DNA of 64,000 nt from Marinicella gelatinilytica (GCF_026410405.1 NZ_JAPMLN010000014.1:62001-126000); one strand, 5' to 3'; shown: positions 8,843 through 18,473, counted from the stretch's first letter. Numbers and translations are program-made. Notes: generated by a model from the letters alone, not told the origin.

Positions 8843-11509
8843 ATGACAAACATTAAAACCCAACATGATATTGATGAATTAGAAACCCAGGAATGGTTGG
8901 ATTCTTTAAGGGCCGTGATTGCCGAAGAAGGCCCGGAGCGGGCTCACTATTTGATTGAGCAATTAATTGATTTAAACCGCCGATCCGGTGGTCACTTACC
9001 CTATCAAGCCACCACCGCATACTTAAACACCATTCCGGTGACGGAACAAAAACAGTCACCCGGTGACAGTGATTTGGAATGGAAAATCCGCGCCATGATT
9101 CGTTGGAATGCCATGGCCATGGTGGTACGCGCTAATCGCCGCCCCGGTTCATTGGGTGGTCACATTGCTTCATTCGCGTCAGCCGCCACCATTTATGATG
9201 TTGGTTTTAACCATTTTTTCCGTGGTAAAGACCATGATTCCGGTGGTGATTTGTTGTATGTGCAAGGTCACAGTTCGCCGGGATTTTATGCCCGTGCCTT
9301 TTTAGAAGGTCGCATCAATGAACAACAACTGGATAAATTCCGTGAAGAAGTCGGTGGTGAAGGTTTGCCTTCCTATCCGCATTCATGGTTGATGCCGGAC
9401 TTCTGGCAGTTTGCCACCGTATCCATGGGCTTAGGACCGATTCAAGCGATTTACCAGGCCCGTTTCATGAAGTACCTGCAAAGTCGCGGTATCATCGAAA
9501 AAACCGACCGTAAAGTCTACTGTTTCTTAGGTGACGGTGAAACCGATGAGCCGGAATCTTTAGGCGCCATTTCGTTGGCAGGCCGTGAAAACTTAGACAA
9601 TTTGGTGTTTGTGGTTAACTGTAATTTGCAGCGTCTGGATGGACCGGTGCGCGGTAACGGTAAGATTATTCAAGAACTCGAAGGCGTGTTCCGCGGAGCC
9701 GGCTGGAATGTGATTAAAGTGATTTGGGGCTCTTATTGGGATAAATTATTTGCCAAAGACACTGACGGTTTATTGCGTAAGCGTATGGAAGAAGCCGTGG
9801 ATGGTGACTACCAAATGTATAAATCCAAAGACGGTGCTTATGTGCGTGAACACTTTTTTGGTAAATACCCTGAACTGAAAGCCATGGTTTCACACATGAC
9901 TGATGAAGATATCTGGCGCTTAAATCGTGGCGGACATGATCCGCATAAAATGTTCGCCGCTTACAGCGCGGCCACATCTCACGAAGGTCAGCCGACTGTG
10001 ATTCTGGCAAAAACCGTCAAAGGTTACGGTATGGGTGCCACGGGTCAGGCCGCCAATACCACCCATCAACAGAAGAAAATGGACACGGAAGCGATTCGGG
10101 AATTTCGGGATAAATTTAATGTGCCAATTAAAGACGAGCAGCTTGAAGACGTGCCTTACTATAAGCCTGATGAAGATTCTGAAGAAATAAAATACATGCT
10201 GGCACGGCGGCAAGAACTGGGTGGGTTTTTACCACAGCGCAGCTATGACGACCAACCTTTAGAGATCCCGGAACTGGGGGCCTTTGAAAGTATTACCAAA
10301 GGTTCCGGTGATCGGGAAATTTCGACCACCATGGCCTTTGTTCGATCTTTGGCGGTGATGTTGCGTAATAAAGACATCAAAGAAAAAATCGTACCGATTA
10401 TCTGTGATGAAGCCCGAACATTTGGTATGGAAGGTTTATTCCGACAGCTCGGTATTTATTCCCATCAGGGTCAAAAATATGAACCGGAAGACTCAGATCA
10501 ATTGATGTTTTACAAAGAATCTGAAGACGGCCAGGTGCTGCAAGAAGGTATCACCGAAGCCGGCGCCATGTGCTCATGGATTGCCGCCGCGACGTCCTAT
10601 GCCAACTACAACACGCCGATGATACCATTCTACATTTATTATTCCATGTTCGGTCATCAGCGCATTGGTGATTTGTGTTGGGCTGCCGGTGATATGCGCG
10701 CCAAAGGGTTCCTGCTGGGTGGTACTTCCGGTCGAACCACCTTAAACGGCGAAGGTTTACAGCATCAGGATGGCCATTCTCATTTGATTGCCTCCACTGT
10801 TCCAAATTGTATTAGTTATGACCCGACCTATGGTTATGAGGTTGTGGTGATTTTACAATCCGGGCTTAAACGCATGTATGTGGACAATGAGGAAGTGTAC
10901 TACTACATTACCCTGTTGAATGAAAATTACCCACACCCTGAAATGCCCAAAGATTGTGAAGCAGGCATTATTAAGGGTATGTACAAATTGAAAGAACGTC
11001 CGAAAAAAGGTAAAGCGCAGGCACAATTACTTGGCAGTGGCAGTATTTTACGTGAAGTAGAGGCCGCCGCTGAGATGCTGCATAAAGATTTTGAGGTGGC
11101 TTGTGATGTCTGGAGTACCACCTCGTTTACCGAGCTCAAACGTGAGGGCCAAACGGTGCAGCGTTATAACCGCTTACATGCCGATAAAAAAGCCAAACTC
11201 AGCTATGTCGAAGAATGTCTCGATAAACAACCGGGACCGGTGATTGCCGCGACTGATTATGTGCATGATTTTGCCGAACAAATCAGACCCTGGATTAAGG
11301 CGCCTTATGCCACTTTAGGTACTGATGGCTATGGCCGCTCGGATACCCGTGAAAAACTCAGAGAATTTTTTGAGGTATCGCGTCATCACATTGCGTACAC
11401 CACGGTGGTGGAATTGGTAAAAACCGGTGATTTGCCGAAAACCGCGCTTAAAAAAGCCATCAAAGCCTATAACATTCAGACGGATTTAGACGATCCAAGA
11501 ATCAGCTAA
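8843..11509 (+). CDS. aceE: Pyruvate dehydrogenase E1 component, homodimeric type
   Basis: Thiamine-diphosphate enzyme that decarboxylates pyruvate and reductively acetylates the lipoyl groups of E2. At 888 residues it matches the homodimeric AceE class. Motifs include GGHIASFASAATIYDVGFNHFF, GHSSPGFYARAFLEGR, the ThDP/Mg motif GDGETDEPES with VFVVNCNLQRLDGPVRGNGK, AKTVKGYGMG, and FYIYYSMFGHQRIGDL. It is followed 19 bases later by aceF. The complex appears complete in this operon: E1, E2 and E3 are all present. Confidence 0.97.
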   Translation: MTNIKTQHDIDELETQEWLDSLRAVIAEEGPERAHYLIEQLIDLNRRSGGHLPYQATTAYLNTIPVTEQKQSPGDSDLEWKIRAMIRWNAMAMVVRANRRPGSLGGHIASFASAATIYDVGFNHFFRGKDHDSGGDLLYVQGHSSPGFYARAFLEGRINEQQLDKFREEVGGEGLPSYPHSWLMPDFWQFATVSMGLGPIQAIYQARFMKYLQSRGIIEKTDRKVYCFLGDGETDEPESLGAISLAGRENLDNLVFVVNCNLQRLDGPVRGNGKIIQELEGVFRGAGWNVIKVIWGSYWDKLFAKDTDGLLRKRMEEAVDGDYQMYKSKDGAYVREHFFGKYPELKAMVSHMTDEDIWRLNRGGHDPHKMFAAYSAATSHEGQPTVILAKTVKGYGMGATGQAANTTHQQKKMDTEAIREFRDKFNVPIKDEQLEDVPYYKPDEDSEEIKYMLARRQELGGFLPQRSYDDQPLEIPELGAFESITKGSGDREISTTMAFVRSLAVMLRNKDIKEKIVPIICDEARTFGMEGLFRQLGIYSHQGQKYEPEDSDQLMFYKESEDGQVLQEGITEAGAMCSWIAAATSYANYNTPMIPFYIYYSMFGHQRIGDLCWAAGDMRAKGFLLGGTSGRTTLNGEGLQHQDGHSHLIASTVPNCISYDPTYGYEVVVILQSGLKRMYVDNEEVYYYITLLNENYPHPEMPKDCEAGIIKGMYKLKERPKKGKAQAQLLGSGSILREVEAAAEMLHKDFEVACDVWSTTSFTELKREGQTVQRYNRLHADKKAKLSYVEECLDKQPGPVIAATDYVHDFAEQIRPWIKAPYATLGTDGYGRSDTREKLREFFEVSRHHIAYTTVVELVKTGDLPKTALKKAIKAYNIQTDLDDPRIS

Positions 11510-11528
11510 GCCAATCGAGGACAGTATT

Positions 11529-12884
11529 GTGAGTGAAACAAAACAAATTAAAGTACCTGATATCGGTGATTTTTCCGATGTTGAGGTGATTGAGGTATTG
11601 GTTAGTGTCGGTGACGAAGTGGCCGCCGAAGATGCCATTATTACGCTTGAATCTGAAAAAGCCACCATTGAAGTCCCCAGCCCCGAAGGTGGGAAAGTGG
11701 TCAACATGTTGGTGAAAGAAGGTGACACGGTTTCGCAAGGTACGCCGATGATGGAACTGGAAATCAGTGCTTCAGATGATGAGTCTGACGATGATAAACC
11801 AGAAGCTAAAAAATCTGCTGATAGTAAAACTGAAGCCAAACAAGACAAGTCAAAAGAAGATAAAGCCACAGAAGATGAGCCGAAACAAACCAAGAGCAAA
11901 CCGGAACCAGGCAACAGTGACGATGAAGGTGGTCCTAAACCACCGCCGGTGCCCGAAGAAGTGGCTACAGAACGCAAAGGAAAATTAGCCCATGCCTCAC
12001 CTGCCGTGCGCAAATTTGCGCGTACCTTGGGTGTTGATGTGGCGCAAGTCAAAGGCACCGGACGTAAAGGTCGGATTACCAGGGAAGATGTGGAAAAACA
12101 CGTTAAAACCGCGATGCAATCCGGTGATACCGTGGTGAAAAGCGGCTTTGATGTACCACCATTCCCGGCGGTTGATTTCACTGAATTTGGTGAAATAGAA
12201 ACCCAACCCTTAACCCGAATTCAGAAAATATCCGGTAAATACCTGCACCGCAATTGGGTGCGTATTCCCCATGTCACCCAGTATGATGAAGCCGATATCA
12301 CTGAACTGGAAGAATTTCGTCAGGAAAATAAACAAGATGCCAAAGACATGGGCTTTAATTTAACGCCGCTGGCGTTTATGGTCAAAGCGCTGGCCAAAGC
12401 CCTGAAAAAATTCCCGAGATTCAACAGTTCACTGGATATCAACGGCGAAAATATTATTTACAAAAAATATTTCCACATTGGTATTGCCGTGGATACCCCC
12501 GATGGTTTGGTGGTGCCGGTGATTCGTGATTGTGATAAAAAAGAAGTGTTCGAAATCGCCAAAGAAATGGCTGAAATATCAGAGCGTGCCCGGGACGGCA
12601 AACTATCACCCTCAGATATGCAGGGTGGCAGTATGTCGATTTCTTCCTTAGGTGGCATAGGCGGCACCGCCTTTACGCCGATTATCAACGCACCCGAAGT
12701 GGCGATATTGGGTATTTCAAGATCACAAATGAAACCGCTATGGAACGGCCAGGATTTTGAACCGAGACTGATGTTACCATTGTCTTTAAGTTATGATCAT
12801 CGGGTGATTGACGGTGCCGAGGCCGCCCGATTTATCGTGTATTTATCCGATATCTTATCTGATATGAAGAAAATGCTGTTGTAA
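11529..12884 (+). CDS. aceF: Pyruvate dehydrogenase E2, dihydrolipoyl acetyltransferase, single lipoyl domain
   Basis: Core of the pyruvate dehydrogenase complex, transferring acetyl from lipoyl-lysine to CoA. The 451-residue protein has one lipoyl domain (residues 1-78, lipoylated Lys44 in ESEKATIEVP), a long acidic/lysine-rich linker (about 80-150), a peripheral-subunit binding domain (about 157-194, ASPAVRKFARTLGVD) and the catalytic domain ending with SYDHRVIDGAEA (His424, Asp428). Start is GTG at 11529 behind a CGAGGAC ribosome site. E. coli AceF has three lipoyl domains; here one remains on E2 and another is on E3. Confidence 0.96.
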   Translation: MSETKQIKVPDIGDFSDVEVIEVLVSVGDEVAAEDAIITLESEKATIEVPSPEGGKVVNMLVKEGDTVSQGTPMMELEISASDDESDDDKPEAKKSADSKTEAKQDKSKEDKATEDEPKQTKSKPEPGNSDDEGGPKPPPVPEEVATERKGKLAHASPAVRKFARTLGVDVAQVKGTGRKGRITREDVEKHVKTAMQSGDTVVKSGFDVPPFPAVDFTEFGEIETQPLTRIQKISGKYLHRNWVRIPHVTQYDEADITELEEFRQENKQDAKDMGFNLTPLAFMVKALAKALKKFPRFNSSLDINGENIIYKKYFHIGIAVDTPDGLVVPVIRDCDKKEVFEIAKEMAEISERARDGKLSPSDMQGGSMSISSLGGIGGTAFTPIINAPEVAILGISRSQMKPLWNGQDFEPRLMLPLSLSYDHRVIDGAEAARFIVYLSDILSDMKKMLL

Positions 12885-12895
12885 ATTTAATAGCA

Positions 12896-13555
12896 ATGAA
12901 AAAGTGGCTGGAAAAAATAAAAGCCCAAGCTGAACAAGCCATGGCGGCTGAATCGGTTGATGTGGCACACAGCCGTTTTAATGATGAATTTAGTCGCCGG
13001 GTAGACTGGTCACCGCTAAAACCCGGTGGAAGTAATTTTGGCACCCACTATTTAGTGGCCCCGGAATCCGGCGGTCGAACATTGATTTTTAAAGCCACCA
13101 AAGGTGGTATGGCTTTTGGCCTGTTGTTTTTAATCATTGGTGTGGCCATGGTAGGCTTTGTGGCTTGGCAGATTGTGACCGGGCAGGGCTTTGAACTGTT
13201 TTGGCTGGGTTTATTCATTGGTCTGCCGTTTACCGTGGCCGGTTTTTTTCTGGTGCGTTGGCTCACTAAACCACGGGTTTTTGATCTGGTTAATCGAGAT
13301 TATTATGTCGGTTTTAAGAAACCCGGCAGACAGCAGCAAGACAATCTCACAGATTTAAACCGGGTTAAAGCCTTACAACTGATCACAGAGCGCGTAAAAA
13401 GCAAAAATAACCGCTATAACAGTTACGAACTGAATTTAATTTTAGATGATGGCAGCCGAGTTGCGGTTATCGATCACGGCAATTATGGACAGATGCTACT
13501 GGATGCAGAACAATTGGCCCAAGCTTTACATGTACCCTTATGGGATAACACTTGA
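12896..13555 (+). CDS. Two-helix membrane protein of unknown function within the pdh operon
   Basis: A 219-residue protein with no family that I can name. It has a soluble N-terminal part (about 1-70), two adjacent hydrophobic helices (about 72-97 and 99-124, GLLFLIIGVAMVGFVAW and LFIGLPFTVAGFFLV), and a soluble C-terminal part (about 125-219) rich in beta-strand-like sequence (YELNLILDDGSRVAVIDHGN) ending LAQALHVPLWDN. It begins 11 bases after aceF and ends 11 bases before lpd, in the same direction, so it is very probably co-transcribed with E2 and E3. A role in membrane placement or assembly of the complex is possible but is only inference from position. Confidence 0.8.
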   Translation: MKKWLEKIKAQAEQAMAAESVDVAHSRFNDEFSRRVDWSPLKPGGSNFGTHYLVAPESGGRTLIFKATKGGMAFGLLFLIIGVAMVGFVAWQIVTGQGFELFWLGLFIGLPFTVAGFFLVRWLTKPRVFDLVNRDYYVGFKKPGRQQQDNLTDLNRVKALQLITERVKSKNNRYNSYELNLILDDGSRVAVIDHGNYGQMLLDAEQLAQALHVPLWDNT

Positions 13556-13566
13556 CGAGATTTATT

Positions 13567-15342
13567 ATGAGTAAAACAATAGACATAAAGATACCGGATA
13601 TCGGTGATTTTGATAATGTACCGGTGATTGAAGTTTTGGTCGCTCAAGGTGATCAGGTAGAAAAAGACCAGTCATTACTCACACTGGAATCAGAAAAAGC
13701 CACCATGGAAATTCCCAGTCCTGAAGCCGGTACCATTGTCAGCTTAACGGTCAGTGAAGGAGATAATGTTGCCAAGGGTGCGGTGATTGGGCAAATGGAA
13801 GTCAGCGAAACCACTGGCGAAGAAGTCAGAGAAGACAGTAAAAAAGAATCAAGCCGGGAAAACAAACCGGAGGCCAAACAGGATAAGCCTGCAACAGAAA
13901 AGCAACAAGAACCTCAGAAAGAAACAGACCGGACTGTTTCACAAGACCATGACTACGACACGGATCTGGTGGTGATTGGCGCCGGTCCCGGTGGTTATAC
14001 CGCCGCTTTCCGAGCCGCCGATTTGGGGTTAAAAGTGACGCTGGTTGAACGCTATGACACCTTGGGCGGTGTCTGTTTAAATGTCGGCTGTATTCCTTCA
14101 AAAGCCCTGTTGCACACCGCTGCCATCATTCGCGAAACCGAAAGCCTGAGCCAACATGGCGTGGTCTTTAAAAAGCCGGACATTGACCGTGAGAAACTGC
14201 TCGACTTTAAAAACGGCGTGGTCAGTAAACTCACCGGTGGATTGGCACAAATGGCGAAACAACGCAAAGTCACAGGCATCACCGGTGAAGCGCAATTTAT
14301 CGATGACCATACCTTACAGGTGGGTGATGAGAAACTAACCTTTAATCAGGCGATTATCGCAGTCGGCTCACGGGTCTTTAAACTCCCGGATATGCCCTGG
14401 GATGATGAGCGTCTGATGGATTCCACCGATGCCCTGGATATGAAAGAAATCCCGAAATCTTTACTGATTATCGGCGGTGGCATTATCGGTTTGGAAATGG
14501 CCGCGGTATATTCAGCACTGGGCAGCAAAATCACCGTGGTAGAAATGATGGACCAATTGATTCCCGGTGCCGATAAAGACCTGGTTAATCCCCTGCATCA
14601 GTATATGAAAAAAACCATGGGCGCCGAGATTAAACTCAAAACCAAAGTCACCGAATGTACTGCCCAGAAATCCGGACTTAAAGTCACCTTTGACGGTGAT
14701 GACAGCGCCACCTTTGACCGAGTGCTGGTGGCCGTCGGTCGCCGACCGAATGGCGATTTAATTGCCGCTGATAAAGCCGGTGTCAAAGTCGATGACCGCG
14801 GTTTTATCGCCGTCGATAAACAAATGCGCACCAACGTAAATCACATCTTTGCCATCGGTGATGTGGTCGGTCAACCGATGTTGGCACACAAAGCCAGCCA
14901 CGAAGCCAAAATTGCCGCCGAAGCCGCCGCCGGTGAAAAAGTCTATTTTGATGCCCGCGTCATTCCATCGGTGGCCTACACCGATCCGGAGGTTGCCTGG
15001 GTCGGTCTGACTGAACATGAAGCCAAAGAACAAGACATTGATTACGAAATCGGTAAATTCCCCTGGGCCGCCAGTGGCCGTGCCATCGGCAACGACCGCA
15101 CCGAAGGTTTTACCAAGCTCTTATTTGATCCCGAAACCGAACAAATCCTCGGCGCCGGTATCGTCGGCACCAATGCCGGTGAACTGATTAGTGAGCTGTG
15201 TCTGGCCATCGAAATGGGCTGCGAAGCCGCCGATATCAGCCTCACAATCCATCCGCACCCAACCCTGGCCGAATCCGTCGCCATGAGCGCCGAAGCCTTC
15301 GAAGGTACAATTACAGATATGTATTTGCCGAAGAAGAAGTAA
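13567..15342 (+). CDS. lpd: Dihydrolipoyl dehydrogenase (E3) with N-terminal lipoyl domain
   Basis: FAD enzyme that re-oxidises dihydrolipoyl groups with NAD+. The 591-residue form is long because an extra lipoyl domain (1-80, Lys44 in ESEKATMEIP) and a charged linker (about 83-128) precede the oxidoreductase. The core shows FAD loop GAGPGG (138-143), redox pair Cys170/Cys175 in GGVCLNVGC, NAD loop GGGIIGLE, the second FAD motif IFAIGDVVG and the active-site HPHPT with His564. ATG 13567 is used with GAGA just upstream. Lipoyl-bearing E3 proteins are known in Neisseria and Ralstonia pyruvate dehydrogenase operons. The lipoyl domain closely resembles that of the neighbouring E2. Confidence 0.96.
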   Translation: MSKTIDIKIPDIGDFDNVPVIEVLVAQGDQVEKDQSLLTLESEKATMEIPSPEAGTIVSLTVSEGDNVAKGAVIGQMEVSETTGEEVREDSKKESSRENKPEAKQDKPATEKQQEPQKETDRTVSQDHDYDTDLVVIGAGPGGYTAAFRAADLGLKVTLVERYDTLGGVCLNVGCIPSKALLHTAAIIRETESLSQHGVVFKKPDIDREKLLDFKNGVVSKLTGGLAQMAKQRKVTGITGEAQFIDDHTLQVGDEKLTFNQAIIAVGSRVFKLPDMPWDDERLMDSTDALDMKEIPKSLLIIGGGIIGLEMAAVYSALGSKITVVEMMDQLIPGADKDLVNPLHQYMKKTMGAEIKLKTKVTECTAQKSGLKVTFDGDDSATFDRVLVAVGRRPNGDLIAADKAGVKVDDRGFIAVDKQMRTNVNHIFAIGDVVGQPMLAHKASHEAKIAAEAAAGEKVYFDARVIPSVAYTDPEVAWVGLTEHEAKEQDIDYEIGKFPWAASGRAIGNDRTEGFTKLLFDPETEQILGAGIVGTNAGELISELCLAIEMGCEAADISLTIHPHPTLAESVAMSAEAFEGTITDMYLPKKK

Positions 15343-15401
15343 GATACTCATTAATGCCAATTTGACATAAGTGGTATTGATGGTATAAATTAAAATAAAA
15401 C

Positions 15402-15475
15402 AAAACCCGCCCAGGTTAGTTCAATGCACTGCACTAGGATCTTCGGATTATCCTCAAACTGGCGGGTTATTTTTT
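15402..15475 (+). terminator. Terminator of the carbon operon, with an internal hairpin
   Basis: AACCCGCC at about 15404-15411 pairs with GGCGGGTT at about 15461-15468, followed by TATTTTTT. The enclosed 49 bases are unusually long for a terminator loop and contain a smaller stem (GGAT / ATCC around CTTCGGATT) and the palindrome TGCACTGCA. It could be a compound terminator or the 3' end of a small RNA. Confidence 0.6.
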
Positions 15476-15509
15476 GACGATAATAAAGTTTACAGTGCGG
15501 AATTAATTA

Positions 15510-16220
15510 ATGTTAATAGATAAACAGTTAACTCAGGAAGAACTCGAAACACTGCATGAATTTCTGATCTATCGTGGCTACAGCGAAGAAGAGTTACTCA
15601 AGATGGAGGAAAAGGGCACGATCGGCGATGAGGGTATTTTTGAAATCAATGGATTAGACGGTTTTTTAGCGGCCATCTGTAGTTGTCCAACCATGGTACC
15701 GCCATCACGCTGGATTCCGATGGTTTGGGGCGATCTTGAGCCACAATATGAATCCCAGGAGTCAGCCACTGAAATCATGGGCTTACTCATGCGTTTTTAT
15801 AATGAGGTCAATGAGATGCTGCGCAGTGACCAAGCGCCGTATTCACCGTATATTGGACAGCGAGAGACCGTAGATGGTGAGTATGTGGATATACTTGATG
15901 AGTGGTGTCACGGTTATATAAGGGGTATTTATTTAACACTGACGAAAACTGAGCTAAACGATGAAGCGTTGCAGAAAATGCTGGTGCCGATGGCTGCGTT
16001 TACCGAATACACGGATTATGAAGCGCATAAACGTAAAGAAGCGGGTGATGAAGATGTTTTTGAACATTTTAAAGAATTGGTGAAAATTAATCCGCAGCGC
16101 ATCTACGACTATCTGGTTTATCAACCGGCCCAGCAACCCACTACACGTCAAAAAATTGGCCGCAATGACCCTTGTCCATGCGGGAGTGGAAAGAAATACA
16201 AAAAATGCTGTTTGCATTGA
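15510..16220 (+). CDS. UPF0149/YecA-family protein with C-terminal SEC-C zinc motif
   Basis: A 236-residue cytosolic protein. The N-terminal part belongs to the UPF0149 (YgfB/YecA) family, recognisable by [24 protein letters not shown] near residues 45-72. The C terminus ends with the SEC-C metal motif [18 protein letters not shown], the same kind of zinc finger found at the end of SecA. Function is unknown; SEC-C tails are usually ribosome- or chaperone-associated. It stands alone between the pdh terminator and the convergent GmrSD-like gene. Confidence 0.9.
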   Translation: MLIDKQLTQEELETLHEFLIYRGYSEEELLKMEEKGTIGDEGIFEINGLDGFLAAICSCPTMVPPSRWIPMVWGDLEPQYESQESATEIMGLLMRFYNEVNEMLRSDQAPYSPYIGQRETVDGEYVDILDEWCHGYIRGIYLTLTKTELNDEALQKMLVPMAAFTEYTDYEAHKRKEAGDEDVFEHFKELVKINPQRIYDYLVYQPAQQPTTRQKIGRNDPCPCGSGKKYKKCCLH

Positions 16221-16255
16221 GCTATATTTTATTAACCCCAACAATAAAATTGATT

Positions 16256-18253
16256 TTAATCTATGAGTTTATAAATTTTTTCACCACAAGGTTTTAATTC
16301 TTTATATTTGAAACTATTAATTTCTACCTGGCTGTTTCTGGCATTATTTGAATTTAAATTTGGCACTGCCCACTCTTTTAATGCAAAGTTGATAAGTTTG
16401 GATTCCCATATATCTAAAAAAACAGAATAATTTAAGACGTCTTGACCTTGTGCTCCTTTAAAATTAACCCCCTTGTAACTGAAGTTTTCTTCATGCTTAA
16501 CGTACGAAAAATATTCCTCAGCAATTTCGACTAGTTTTTTATTAAGCATATAATCTGAATTTCTATAGATTTCCATTTTGTTTAATATTGGTAGATGGTA
16601 ATTAACTGAATTTTCAGATCTAGATAGTAACGTAAAATTTCCTAATCGTTTTTTATTAAATTCAATTAAGTATGTTAAGTTAGTTTTAGGAACGGATATA
16701 TTCATATTCGCAGGATTAAATTCTTTTGACCAAATATGTTCTCGCTCACTATGATTGTTTGTTTTTATTTTTTGTCTTTTTGGAATAATCTCTTTTAGAG
16801 AGTAAGTTTTTCTTTTATCTTTTGTAATCCTTAGGTCAAGTTCATACCTTGATAATAAGAATAAAAGACCTCTATTCCAATTTCTATAAAAATCTGTCTC
16901 TTCTTCTGGATGAGTTGCTAATTTTTCTATAAATTGTTTGTCTTTAGTTTTAGTGCTTAAAAAAGCAATTAACAATGCTTTAAGGTCAGGTTCGGAAAAT
17001 GAATTTCCATTTTCATCCTTCTTGGTATATAACCAGTGAGCCCACTTCAACAAATCAGCTTGATTACTGTCGTTTCTATTGGCTATTTGTAAAATATAGT
17101 ATCGAAAATTAAAAATTTCTATTAATTCAAGTAATTCAACATGAAAATTATCTTTACTATCTGTTATTGCGAATACAGAAAGCACTAAAGGCAACATACT
17201 TGATTTGTTTATGTTTAAATTTACAGATAATTTTTCATAAAGGCTATCCAATTTTGAGTAAGGTTTATTTTTATCGAGTTTAGCTTGAAATAAATTAGAT
17301 AGGGATTGACTAGAAAAAACTAAGAAATCAAAGAAGTCAGAACAATATCTCGATCTGATTTTTTTGTTATGAGTTTTATCTTTTAAAGATTGATAAACTT
17401 TGTAGCTATTTTTCTTTATCGGTGAACCAAAAACAATCCAAGCAGATCTTAAAAATTCATTTTCTTCCTGAATTGTCTCAAAACCAGCTTCTTGAATATT
17501 CCTTAAAATAGTACCCCATTTATTGTTAATTTTTTTTAAAAACTTATCGTAATTTTCATCTTCCGCAATATAGACAAAATAATTTTTAATTTTATCTAAC
17601 TCGCTCAGGTTTTTTCCGCGGTTATTAATTACCTCGAACATTCGACCTGCTGTTTTTGAAGTTTTTGGAACAAAAAATATAAACCCTAATTTGTTTTCCA
17701 AAATATTTAAAAATTCATGAGGTTTGAGGATGTTTTCTCCATTTTCTGAATTAAATCGCTTACTATTGAAGAAAATAATAAATTGATTTATGGCGTCAAT
17801 AATATTTTGGTCTTGTTTGATTTTGGCTTGTTGACTGTAAAGTGAACGACTTAAAACATCTGCAAGAATTTCTTCCTGTAAACCGGATTGAAAAACTTGT
17901 TTATTATTACGGTATAGATATAAATTATTAAGTCGATCTATCTCATCGGGCTTTAATATATTTTCAAACACTGTTACGAATGAATGAATTAATAAAATAA
18001 TTGTAGTTAACCTCTGTTGACCATCAACGATATCATAGTTCTTTTCATCTTGTTTATTTACAGCAACGATAGTTCCCATAAAATGTTTATATTGGGAATC
18101 AGTTAAATGTTTTTGTGTAGATAAAATATCATCCAAAAGAGCTTGGCGATGTTCGTTTTCCCAGCTATATCCGCGTTGATAATCTGGTATATAAAAATAA
18201 TTGTTATTAAAAAGTGTTGGCAAATCTATTTGGCTGACTATTACGTTGTTCAT
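16256..18253 (-). CDS. Stand-alone GmrSD-like nuclease (DUF262 + DUF1524)
   Basis: A 665-residue protein with the architecture of single-chain GmrSD type IV restriction enzymes, which cut phage DNA carrying modified bases. The N-terminal DUF262 domain has IPDYQRGYSW (22-31), FMGTIVAV and the nucleotide-linked IVDGQQRLTT motif (DGQQR 77-81). The C-terminal DUF1524 domain has the His-Asn nuclease features EHIW (505-508) and LGNFTLL with Asn539. The gene is clearly more AT-rich than its neighbours and no DNA methylase or DNA-modification gene lies beside it, which suits a modification-dependent enzyme and suggests horizontal transfer. Target modification cannot be inferred. Confidence 0.85.
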   Translation of the reverse strand: MNNVIVSQIDLPTLFNNNYFYIPDYQRGYSWENEHRQALLDDILSTQKHLTDSQYKHFMGTIVAVNKQDEKNYDIVDGQQRLTTIILLIHSFVTVFENILKPDEIDRLNNLYLYRNNKQVFQSGLQEEILADVLSRSLYSQQAKIKQDQNIIDAINQFIIFFNSKRFNSENGENILKPHEFLNILENKLGFIFFVPKTSKTAGRMFEVINNRGKNLSELDKIKNYFVYIAEDENYDKFLKKINNKWGTILRNIQEAGFETIQEENEFLRSAWIVFGSPIKKNSYKVYQSLKDKTHNKKIRSRYCSDFFDFLVFSSQSLSNLFQAKLDKNKPYSKLDSLYEKLSVNLNINKSSMLPLVLSVFAITDSKDNFHVELLELIEIFNFRYYILQIANRNDSNQADLLKWAHWLYTKKDENGNSFSEPDLKALLIAFLSTKTKDKQFIEKLATHPEEETDFYRNWNRGLLFLLSRYELDLRITKDKRKTYSLKEIIPKRQKIKTNNHSEREHIWSKEFNPANMNISVPKTNLTYLIEFNKKRLGNFTLLSRSENSVNYHLPILNKMEIYRNSDYMLNKKLVEIAEEYFSYVKHEENFSYKGVNFKGAQGQDVLNYSVFLDIWESKLINFALKEWAVPNLNSNNARNSQVEINSFKYKELKPCGEKIYKLID

Positions 18254-18473
18254 AATTATATTTTTATAAGATTCTGCAAAAATTTAAATAAAGGAGGTTT
18301 GTGCTAATGTAATAAAATTATAACTAATAAGCAATGTATTGGTGCTGTAATAGATTGAGTAAAACTGTCTAACCTTGAATTTAAGTCATATATTTTTAAT
18401 AAAAAGAGATTAAAAAATAACTTTGATTAGTGATTGAAAATAGCCATAATATCAAAAACTTAAAATCTACAAG

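Noticed and set aside
11486-12181. A 231-codon open frame on the minus strand
   Set aside because: It lies wholly opposite aceF, is made of serine/threonine-rich low-complexity sequence mirroring the charged E2 linker, and has no ribosome site.
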